DNA from: Cricetomys ansorgei
Taxonomy: Eukaryota > Chordata > Mammalia > Rodentia > Nesomyidae
Assembly: GCA_026225945.1 (NCBI GenBank)
Contig: JAMJFZ010000690.1
Span: forward strand, 124,001 to 188,000
Length of the DNA stretch: 64,000 nucleotides
Direction: 5' to 3'
Numbering within the stretch: the first letter of the stretch is position 1; the number at the start of each line of letters is the position of its first letter. Shown here in pieces: positions 55,588 through 64,000 of the stretch. The position numbers and the translations under genes were made by a program. The notes below the pieces were generated by a model. The model ran no database searches and was not told the DNA's origin. It saw only the letters and a program-made list of their open reading frames with translations.

Positions 55588-55722
55588 TTTACTTTTGTAT
55601 AAGATAGGATATATCTGTGAAGCTGTGGCTAGTCTCCAACTGGTGATCCTCTTGTGTCAACCTCCCAAGTGCTGGGATTAAAAGTATGTGCAGATGAGTG
55701 CCACCACTCTCTACCAGTACTC
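55588..55722 (-). mobile_element. Old B1 SINE
   Basis: Reverse-oriented: 'TCCTCTTGTGTCAACCTCCC', 'AAGTGCTGGGATTAAAAGTA' and 'GAGTGCCACCACTCTCTACC'. The tail half is strongly diverged. Confidence 0.8.
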
Positions 55723-56124
55723 AAAGTAAAGATTCCTTTATCCTCACATCAATTTATACCAACTAAAAATAAATGACTGAACCAAATTTGACTTTAAAAA
55801 GGAAATTAAAGGTTATTTATGGTAGGTTATAAATGACTTTAAAAAGGCACAGTTGGGTTGATTATGAATAAAAGTCAATCTCTCATTTGTTAGACTACAG
55901 TTTATTGAAAATTGTTGATAAACATCACTTGTAACCAGTTATTTTCACGTGTTGCTGCTCCTGAGCAAATACTAACGTTTCTTAGGCTTTAGGCCTGCCC
56001 TGATGCAAATTCTGTCCGATAGAAATATAATTCAAGCTCCATTCTTTCTCATCTGTCCTGCCAGTTGTTCTTGAATAATTCTCACATATCCCGCAAGAAA
56101 GTTTGTCTGGAGAACTGCTAAGGA

Positions 56125-56240
56125 GGCTGCACTTAATGGCACACACACACACTTTTAATCTTAGCCCTCGGGTAGCTGAGTCAAGAGGATTGCAAATTTG
56201 AGACTTGGCTAGTCTTCATATGGAGACCCTGTATTAAAAC
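56125..56240 (+). mobile_element. Old B1 SINE
   Basis: Forward: 'GGAGGCTGCACTTAATGGCA', 'TTTTAATCTTAGCCCTCGGG', 'GAGTCAAGAGGATTGCAAAT' and 'GAGACCCTGTATTAAAACAA'. A CACACACA run has expanded in the head. Confidence 0.72.
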
Positions 56241-56289
56241 AATGTGTTACAAATGAAAACTTTTATTTTCTTTTTGTAAAAAATTAAAT

Positions 56290-56494
56290 CATTATCCTTT
56301 TTTATGAGGATGGTGTTTTGCCTACATGTATATCTATGCATCATTGCAGTGCCCACTGAGGCCCAGAAGAAGGAATCTGATCTTCTGGTACTAGAGTTGC
56401 AAGTGGTTGTGAGCATGTGTGTGCTGGAAATTAAACCATGTCCTCTGGAACAGCAGCCAGTGCTCTTAACCACTGTGTCATTTCCTCATCCCCA
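56290..56494 (-). mobile_element. B3-type SINE
   Basis: Reverse-oriented: 'GTTTTGCCTACATGTATATC', 'CAGAAGAAGGAATCTGATC', 'TGCTGGAAATTAAACCATGT', 'AGCAGCCAGTGCTCTTAACC' and 'GTCATTTCCTCATCCCC'. Confidence 0.87.
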
Positions 56495-57590
56495 AATTTA
56501 CTTTCTTGTGTTCATTGAAGGGAGCCTGCAAATTTAAACTGACTAAGTTGATTACCATGAAAAAGAAAAATTTATTAGTACATGCAATGGGCATGTGGGA
56601 GTACTCAACGATGTGTCACTCAAAAAACTGGGGTGGGGGTAACCTGATAAGGGAAAATGAATCTGGAGACAAAGTCCTATGGCAACAGCAAAAAGACTTC
56701 TATAGGAGAGAGGAAAAGGATGTTTAGTAAAGTCAATAGGAGATAAGAAAGTTTCTTGCATTTATTTACACAAATGTGATTGATCTTCATATATTCTTTA
56801 CCAACATAGAAGTCTCCTGAGGTCATTAGTGCACCTTTCTCCATTCTGTCAAATGGGAACCCAGGTTTCTTTTATTCATGACATTTTATTCTCCTGTTTC
56901 TTCAGTCTACTAGATACAAAACGATGTTCACGAGATGAGGCTGGAGGAATAAAGACTAAGACAGGACTGAGTGTGACTCTCTGTAAGGAGCCAGAGGGTC
57001 AATATTTCTAGGTTTTTAGGCTATGTGATCATTGTTGAAACAATTCAACTATACCAATGTAGCACAAGATCCTATAGAAAGCATGTCAACAAATTAGCAG
57101 GGTTACATTTCAATGAATCTTTATTTATAAAACAAGAAGTAAGCCAGATGGAGACCAATGGACATAATTTTCTAACTGCTTGTCTGAGTTCATATATGCC
57201 AATGTGGAAAGAAATAGAGGTTGTCTTAATACATGGCATTTTTCTCCTATAATATATGAACTTAACATAATACACTTTTGAATTATTTCATAAATAGCTA
57301 TGAAGAAAATTGGCTTTGTGGGAAAATATTGACTTATTTAATTCAGTAAACCAATTAAAGATTACACCAGTAATCAAATAGAAAAAATAAAATATAAAAA
57401 AAACAAAAATTGGTTTAGACATTTTTGGCCATTAATTATAGAATGGTTGTGGTGGACCTGTAGAGGTAAAATGACAAAATAATTGACCTTTGTGAACATA
57501 ATGTTCTGCCTTCTGAAAGTTCGAAAAGGTCAAGAACAAAGTAAAAAGTTAAATATCAAAGAAAATGAACCTACCTGCAATAAACAGTAA
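56495..57590. other. Unique non-coding sequence
   Basis: No gene or repeat is recognised. Confidence 0.45.
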
Positions 57591-57591
57591 A

Positions 57592-57735
57592 AAGGAGGCT
57601 GAGCATCTCAGCACTTGGAAAGCAGAGGCAGGCAAATCTGTGAGTTCAAGGCCAACCTGGTCTACTGAGGGAGTTTCAGGACTGCCAGTACTACACAGAG
57701 AAACCCTCTCTCAAAACAAACAAACAAGCAAACAA
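57592..57735 (+). mobile_element. B1 SINE
   Basis: Forward, lacking the first bases: 'CTCAGCACTTGGAAAGCAGA', 'GTTCAAGGCCAACCTGGTCT', 'CTACACAGAGAAACCCTCTC' and an AAACAAACAAAC tail. It has the standard TACACAGAG form. Confidence 0.92.
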
Positions 57736-58509
57736 AAAATAAAGACGTATATTACAAAAAAGAATTCAAATGAATATGAAAAGTACCCAGGTTTTTATTA
57801 TAGAAACAGGAAAGTAATTTGAATAGACAATTAAAACAAAAGGAAAAACATTTTACAACTTTCTAATTTCCCAAAATTCATTAGTTAAAGAAAACAATAT
57901 GATTTTTCTCCTTTCTCCTAATAAAAGATATTTAAAAATATTTAATGGTAGCATAGTTTGGTAGGAATGTCATGTTCTGCTGAGTGAAACATAAATTTGG
58001 GAAACCTTATATAAAGACATTATAATAACTTTATAAATATTTTGACTCAGCATTCCCACTTGGATTCAATTTTTAGAAAAATACTTCAAATGTATATCTA
58101 GTTTATATTCCAAGATGTTTGATATATTGTACCAGACAGGATTGCATTTGGCTGCATGTAACAGAAACCCAACTGTTATAGTACATTAAACAGATGGGGA
58201 GAGGGATAATTCTCAAACAACAAGAAACCAGACAGTAGTCAGTCTCAAGTTGTCAAAGTTATTTGAGAAAGATAGCCAGTCATGTAGCTTCTTGTCTTCC
58301 TCAGCTTGTGAATTTCATTTTCAAGGTCTCCATTTCCAGGCTGGGAGAAAGAAGAGTAAAATTAAAATAGCTTTATCTCAAGAGGCTTTGCCTTTTTATA
58401 CAGAACTGATTCTATCTCCAGAATTTCTCTCTCTAGTTTAAGTAATACCATTAGGCTACCTGGTCCCTCCATCTTTGAAGTAGGCCTGAGCAGAGAATAA
58501 TTTTAAAGA
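57736..58509. other. Unique AT-rich sequence
   Basis: No gene or clear repeat is seen. A faint L1-like stretch lies at about 58040-58130. Confidence 0.4.
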
Positions 58510-58511
58510 AG

Positions 58512-58692
58512 CACACGAGCTGAGCAAGGTGGCATATACCTGCAAGCCCAGTACTCCAGATATTGAGGCAGGAAGAGTGTGGATTTGGTGGGATATATAA
58601 AGAGCTTGAAGCAACACATGAGCTAAACAAGGTAGCACATGTCTGCAACTCCAGTTCAAGGCGAGTGAGGCCCCGACTTAATAAAAAAAAAA
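58512..58692 (+). mobile_element. B1-derived element with duplicated head
   Basis: Two related B1-like heads follow each other: GAGCTGAGCAAGGTGGCATA at 58518 and GAGCTAAACAAGGTAGCACA at 58620. The second runs into 'GGCCCCGACTTAATAAAA' and an A-tail. Either two insertions or one partial duplication. Confidence 0.55.
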
Positions 58693-58965
58693 ATTTAGAG
58701 AAAAAGAGCACATAGCAGCTGAAATTGAAATTAGGGTTCTGTTGTGGGATATTTTATAGTTCTGGATAATATTCCTGTAAGCTGACCTTGTAGCATGTAA
58801 AGGATTCACTTCCTACCAGTAAACAATGGAGTGACCACCCAGTTCTCCATATGAATACTACATTCCTTAACCTTAATGCAGATGAAGATTAGGATCCATT
58901 CATATATTGTATATTGGAGGGCTGGGTGGAGACAGGGAGGATTTGGGATGAAAAAAGCACCTAAG

Positions 58966-59050
58966 GCTGGGGCAGGAGGAGAAGCAGAGGAGAAGCAGGA
59001 GGAGAAGTGGAAGGAGAAGCAGGAAGAGAAGAAGGAGAGGAATCGAGGGA
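58966..59050. repeat. GGAGAAGCA-type purine-rich tandem repeat
   Basis: Imperfect 9-12-bp units such as GGAGAAGCAGGA recur on the plus strand over about 80 bp. They give an E/K-rich frame that is not a gene. Confidence 0.8.
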
Positions 59051-59639
59051 AAAACATGGAATGAAGTCTCTGCCTAGTCGCCCAGGTATTGAATCCCTGA
59101 GAACTGACATGGCTTGTAATTAATAAAAAGCACTGAGAAAATTTGACGATGGACTCTTATTAAAACATGGAACGTAATTTAACAGGGTTCTATCTATGAA
59201 AATAAAGTCAAAGATGGATATTGATTGGTAATTCTGAGTACATACTTCCCAGATGACCCCACTATAGAAGGACTAATTGTGTGAGCTACAAATTATAACC
59301 CAGGACTTGCCTACTGTGGAAAGCCATTTCACCCAAGGACCCATTCCTCCCTGAGTGGTCTACATCTGGCATCTAAAATAGGCAGGGATGTTAAAAAAAA
59401 AAGTCAACTGTTTTCATCCAACAGACATTAGTACTTCTATCTATGTTTTCAGGTTTTCTAAGGACTTGCCAAAACTCCTCTGTCTGTCTAATCTTGCTTC
59501 TGTTTCTTCTCTTCACAGTTGTGGGTCCCTAACAGACAATTTCATGCCAAAGCCCAGCATAGCATCTGTTTTCAGAAAATGTAACATGCAAAAATATAGT
59601 ATTATTTACAGTAGGGAATACACAGCAATATAAAGGAGG

Positions 59640-60115
59640 ATTAGCAAATTCTACTCTGAAGAACAATTATGGCCACTGAAATGAGAATTGACATGAAAAT
59701 TTAATGCTGTAAAATCTTCATGACACCATTTAATTAAAAAGACAAGAGAGAAATTATAGTATATCTATAAAATAAAATACTATTTAGCAAAATACAAATG
59801 GAGTAATGATCCATGTCACTCCGTGAATAAAATTCAAGCATAGTTCATTAGATGAAAAAGACAAACACAAAACACCATGTATTGTTTAATTCCAGTATGA
59901 AATATCGAGAAAGTCTAATATATAGAAGCAGGAGAGAATTGCTCCGGACTGGGATTAAGAAGGCTGCAACTAAGCACAAAAAATCTTGGGGTGATGAAAT
60001 GTTCTAAATCATAACTTCACTATTGTTTGCATAATTTGGTAAATTTACCAAAAGTCATTCAAAATTGGGGAAATTTATGAATAATAACTTTTAAAACAAT
60101 TACTATTACTTTTTA
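59640..60115 (+). mobile_element. Ancient L1M 3' end
   Basis: 'GAATAAAATTCAAGCATAGT', 'AATTCCAGTATGAAATATCG', 'TTGGGGTGATGAAATGTTCT' and 'TTTACCAAAAGTCATTCAAA' match the old mammalian L1 3' region in forward order. Confidence 0.72.
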
Positions 60116-60117
60116 AG

Positions 60118-60600
60118 AATTTAATATGTGATCACTGTATTTACATTATTTTCACCATACATTTCCATCCCTCCAACTCCTTCCATGTCCTTCCCAGTCC
60201 CTCTCAAGCCTATGACCTCTTCTTTTTTAATTATTATTGTTACATATATATGTATGTGTGTGTATGTGGGTGTGTGGATGTGTGCGTGTGTATATTTGTG
60301 TTTGTGTTTGTGTATAAATAATACAAGCTACAAACTCCATTCAGTGTTGCTCAAATGTATATGTATTGGGATGGAATAATTTATTATAGAGTTTATTTTT
60401 AGGAGACAGATTCTCCCTCTCTTAGCATCCATTAATTGCCTGTAGCTCTTCATCTAGGTATGGGGCCTTGTGAGATTTTCCCCATCCACATTGGCACATC
60501 AACTGGTCTTGTCATTGTGCTGGTCTTGTATAGATGAGGACCATATTGTTAGGAGTTCATGAGTGGAGTTTCCTGTTACATATAAAAGACATATCTCAGG
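60118..60600. mobile_element. Rodent Lx-type LINE-1 3' region with (TG)n
   Basis: 'CCTATGACCTCTTCTTTTTT', a TATATA/TGTGTG run at 60242-60312, 'CATTCAGTGTTGCTCAAATG', 'TAATTGCCTGTAGCTCTTCA' and 'CTTGTCATTGTGCTGGTCTT'. It is the same family as 53780-54330. The strand is not determined. Confidence 0.6.
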
Positions 60601-60639
60601 AAACTTTATGATGTGTAACTTTTGCTGTTGCTGTTTTTA

Positions 60640-60835
60640 GTACAGGAAATTGAGCTGAGAGTCTTGCTTATGCTATGCAACTAGTCGACCATCGTAGCTA
60701 CATCCTCAGCCATTCCTTTCATTTCATTCTGTAACAGGGTCTCTCTAAGTTACTCAGCTAGCCTTAAACCCATGATGTTCCTTCATTGGTCTTCTGAGTA
60801 GCTGAGAGTCCAGTCATGTGCCATAAAGACTAGCT
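60640..60835 (-). mobile_element. B4-type SINE (ID-like head plus B1-like part)
   Basis: The plus strand has 'TGCTATGCAACTAGTCGACC' and 'TAGCTACATCCTCAGCC' (reverse ID-like head), then 'ACAGGGTCTCTCTAAGTTAC' and 'CTTCTGAGTAGCTGAGAGTC' (reverse B1-like). This composite is typical of B4. Confidence 0.65.
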
Positions 60836-61044
60836 GTAATTTTACCTTAATAAAATTGTTAGATTACAAAGCAATTATACATAAAGATGGAACATAAAAA
60901 TATATACAATTATGCTTTGAACATAACTTGATAAATTTTACCTGTTTTTCCATATGTATTTCAGACAGCTAATAATGATTATCAATTTTTTAATAATGGA
61001 TGGCTTCTATTATTAGATTTTTATTTATGTATTTATTTTGTATT
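60836..61044. other. Short unique AT-rich stretch
   Basis: No feature is recognised. Confidence 0.4.
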
Positions 61045-61195
61045 TTGTTTTGCTTTTTGAGACAGAGTTTCACTGAGTATCCCTGGCTGTCCTGGAATTT
61101 GCTCTGTAGACCAGGCTGGCCTTGAACTCAGAGATCTGCATGCCTCTGCCTCTCAAGTGCTGGAATTAAAGGAGTGCGCTATCATTGCCCAGCTT
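61045..61195 (-). mobile_element. B1 SINE
   Basis: Reverse-oriented and well preserved: GAGACAGAGTTTCACTGAGT, 'CCTGGCTGTCCTGGAATTTG', 'GACCAGGCTGGCCTTGAACT' and 'AAGTGCTGGAATTAAAGGAG'. Confidence 0.94.
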
Positions 61196-62359
61196 ATTAT
61201 TAAACTTAATATTCATTCTTTACTTGAGAATCTATTATATAAATCAGAAACTTACAAATGGAAAACAAACTTTTGGAAAGATGAAATGCAGTTCCTTCTA
61301 TTCAGAGCATCCTCTGACTTTCACCTTGTGTGGGTCTTAATGATCAGCAATCGAGTGAGTATATGCCATAGCATAGAGTATCTGATTGTGACAGATTATA
61401 TTCCAAGCGAATAATTGATGTTTTAATCAAATAAAGTTTTGTGTGTGTGTGTGTATGTGTTTCAAGCAATTCATAAGAAAGGATCCAAATCCAGAGGACT
61501 ACAAAGTCTTGCAGAAACAAGAGGGACTATTTATTTTGGATGCCAATAATTCTGTCTTTATAAGCTAATAGAAACATTTGAAGTAGAGTTCCCTTTGTTT
61601 CTTGAAAATCAAGATTTAATTCATCCATGCATTCTCTCAGAGGAGTGACCTTTCAAGGAGTCAAGTAATGCTTTAGCCTAAAAGATTAGACATGGTTAAA
61701 GACAAGAAAATGGCTACAAGTGAATTCAGCTTGTTAAGTTTGTCCAAAAGATGAATACTGCTAAACTACCTTAGAAGTTTCCTTAAAATGTATTTTTTTT
61801 TCCTAGCATTTCACTGATGATTCTCGTTATTATGGTTTGTTTGTTCAGTCTCCTCTCATTAATGTCCCAAATTGGACCCTGTTATTATGGATTGCTCTCT
61901 AGCCACAGTGTAATCCTACACTCAAGTTTGCCTAGATATTGCTCCTAACATTATTCAGTAGCACTTTCAAAGATGGAAATTTTGCCCACAAACACAAGTT
62001 ATACTTTAATATTTTTGTAAAATATTTATAAAATATTGTATTCAGATGTGATGCAATCCAATTCATTGTGCAACTACCACACATCTTTTCTATTAGCCAG
62101 GCCTCTGTAGGATTACTAGTATTATATCATACTAGTTCACTGCTTCAACTATCATTTTCTTTTTACTACTGTCCTCACCTGTGTGGGATGAAAAAACAAG
62201 ATGATGTGATAATCATTAACACTTTGGTATACATATGGATAAACAGGTAGTTAATGATAAAGTTCATCAAGTTGTGTTCATAGCATAATGTATATACTTT
62301 TATGTCCCATCTTTATGTGTCATTGTTTTGGAATCTAACAGTTTTATTAAAGTAAAATT
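61196..62359. other. Unique non-coding sequence
   Basis: No gene or family is recognised. A short (GT)n run lies at 61440-61453. Confidence 0.4.
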
Positions 62360-62590
62360 TACAGCCAGATCTCATGGCACATGACTGGACTCTCAGCTAC
62401 TCAGAATACAGCATATGCCAATTAAGAGACAAAATGTTTTAGTGAGATTATCATCTTTTATTTATTTATTTACTTTCCTATGTATTCCTTTATTGTTTTT
62501 GAGACAGTTTCATGTCATGTCACCCAAGCAAGTATCAAGCTCCTGGACGTCCTGTCTGAGCCTTCTGAGTATGGGGACTATAAGGGAACA
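62360..62590. mobile_element. Fragments of B1/B4-type SINEs in two orientations
   Basis: A forward scrap (CAGATCTCATGGCACATGAC, 62365-62420) is followed by a reverse scrap ('TTGAGACAGTTTCATGTCAT' and 'GCCTTCTGAGTATGGGGACT', 62497-62585). Both are eroded. Confidence 0.45.
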
Positions 62591-62942
62591 TCACCACTTT
62601 TCTCTTCTTTCTCATGTTCTTTTATATTTAAAGTGTCCTTTTGTTCTAGCAAATGAAAGAGAAAATTCTTCTGTTCATATTCCTTAAATCCTTTAGATAT
62701 TTTCTATCCATCAATTCCTGTAGCTAGCTCAGCAATAAATTCTTCCAACAAGTAGACAAAAGAAAATGTGCTTTGCTATAGAGTGTGCTAATTAGCTTTT
62801 AATCAGATAAAATAGAATTAGGTCAAACGAAACTCAACTCAGGTTAGTGTCCTTTGAGGTTCATCTTAAAATATGTTTCAATGTTCTATGCGTGTTTGTT
62901 GCAAGGATTTTATGAACTTGCTTTTTTAAAAATTCAATTCCA

Positions 62943-63085
62943 AGCCAGGTGTGTAGTACATGTTTTTAACCCCAGCACTTGGAAGACAGAGGCAGGTCAA
63001 TCTCTGAGTCTAATGAGCAAGTTCTGGGCAGCCAGGGCTACACAGAGAAACCCTGTCTTGAAAAACCAAAACAACAAAAACAAAA
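62943..63085 (+). mobile_element. B1 SINE
   Basis: Forward: GCCAGGTGTGTAGTACATGT, 'CCCAGCACTTGGAAGACAGA', 'GCAGCCAGGGCTACACAGAG' and an A-rich AACAACAAAAAC tail. It is the youngest-looking copy of the standard type here. Confidence 0.94.
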
Positions 63086-63339
63086 AATTCCAGTGGTTTC
63101 ATAGAGCTAATACCAATATTAACAATTTGATGTAGACTTTCATAGAATGTTTTTAATATAAATATAACCATAAATTATTTATTGAACACACAATTTTAGA
63201 GTATCTATTAAAAGTCAAGGTTATTTCTTGAAAATGGCAGTATGTTTGCTTATGTGTCAACTCAGAATTTACTGTCCTTCATGTCACCCAATTTGGATCT
63301 ACAATGTCAACTTGTTTAAGTAGGTGTCTCCTCTGTCCC

Positions 63340-63341
<2 letters not shown>

Positions 63342-63394
<53 letters not shown>

Positions 63395-63398
63395 CACA
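63342..63398. repeat. (GT)n followed by GCGCGC
   Basis: About 24 GT repeats end in GCGCGCGCAC, an alternating purine-pyrimidine tract of nearly 60 bp. Confidence 0.96.
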
Positions 63399-63502
63399 TT
63401 AGTGTGGGCATATGCAAATGTGAGTGTAGGTACACATATGTGTGCATGTGTTATAGAGGCTAGAGATTAATATCAGGTGTCTTCAAATCTGTCTCTACCT
63501 TA

Positions 63503-63640
63503 TCTTTTGAGACAGTGTATGTCACTGTACCTGAAGCTCACTAATTGGCTAGGTTGGCTGGCTAGTGAACTCCTGAAATCCTCCCATCTCACTTACCTCC
63601 TCAGCATTGGGATTATGAATATGTACCACCATACCTACTT
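63503..63640 (-). mobile_element. Old B1/B4-type SINE
   Basis: Reverse-oriented: 'TTTTGAGACAGTGTATGTCA', 'TCCTGAAATCCTCCCATCTC', 'CAGCATTGGGATTATGAATA' and 'TGTACCACCATACC'. Confidence 0.65.
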
Positions 63641-63734
63641 TTACCTTTGTGCTAGGAATCTGAACTCAGATCGTCAGGCTTATGCAGTGGGCATTTACTT
63701 TACAAAGCCATCTCTACAACTCTGTTTTAGTGTG

Positions 63735-63805
63735 TTTGAGTAAGATCCTGCTATATAGCTCAGACTGCCCTTAAACAGAAGACTGTGATTATAGGTATGT
63801 ACATC
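63735..63805 (-). mobile_element. B1-like fragment
   Basis: 'AGATCCTGCTATATAGCTCA', 'GACTGCCCTTAAACAGAAG' and 'GATTATAGGTATGTACATC' fit an eroded reverse B1. Confidence 0.45.
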
Positions 63806-64000
63806 TATGTTCATCTTGCTTTATTATTTTATTAAGGCTTATATAATTATTATAGATACACTTTCTAAAAAGTGACAACAAAACTTCACAGTCACCCTAT
63901 ATACTTTTTAAACTTTGCTGTACACATCAGGAGATAGAATCTAATCTATGTCACCTCTCCTTGGACCTGGGTGAAATTTTATGAGTGCCTCAATTTGGCA

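Overview
The window is nuclear DNA from a mammal, almost certainly a muroid (mouse/rat/hamster-like) rodent. Rodent B1, B2/B3 and B4-type SINEs occur throughout. Rodent Lx-type LINE-1 3' ends, a URR1-like hAT element and long (CA)n, (CT)n and (GT)n microsatellites sit beside older mammal-wide repeats (MIR, MER5A-like, old L1M). I see no multi-exon host gene, no tRNA or rRNA gene and no CRISPR array. Most of the sequence is intergenic or intronic, AT-rich and CpG-poor. The genus cannot be fixed from sequence alone.

The one convincing protein-coding feature is an intronless 312-codon open frame on the minus strand (21232-22170). It is clearly derived from CAPZA1, the alpha-1 subunit of the F-actin capping protein CapZ. 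It is full length and ends in a conserved CapZ alpha tail. It carries a 27-bp in-frame minisatellite, four copies where the parent has one, that adds 27 residues. A probable retroviral LTR (22309-23000) with internal 24-bp repeats and a primer-binding-site-like sequence lies just upstream on the same strand. About 2 kb downstream, again on the same strand, is a decayed gammaretrovirus-like integrase (about 18690-19330). The order LTR, PBS, host-derived ORF, pol remnant resembles a retrovirus that picked up a host cDNA. An ordinary retrocopy that landed inside or beside an old provirus is the main alternative. No 3' LTR or poly(A) tail was found to decide between them.

Layout: 1-18.6 kb is unique sequence with scattered SINEs, MIR, MER5A-like and URR1 elements. 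18.7-23.2 kb holds the ERV/CAPZA1 complex and a striking 67-bp higher-order tandem array with palindromic monomers (19514-19923). 24.2-30.8 kb is retrotransposon-rich: a TG...CA-bounded rodent repeat, an L1 with a 5' inversion, and an old L1M broken up by SINEs and by a younger Lx L1. 30.8-36.6 kb is mixed SINE, MER5A and simple repeats. 36.6-47.1 kb is poor in recent repeats and holds the best regulatory candidates: an AP-1/POU-type motif pair near 36945 and a CpG-bearing patch with a CTCF-like site at 38775. 47.1-64 kb returns to SINE-, MIR- and L1-rich intergenic sequence.
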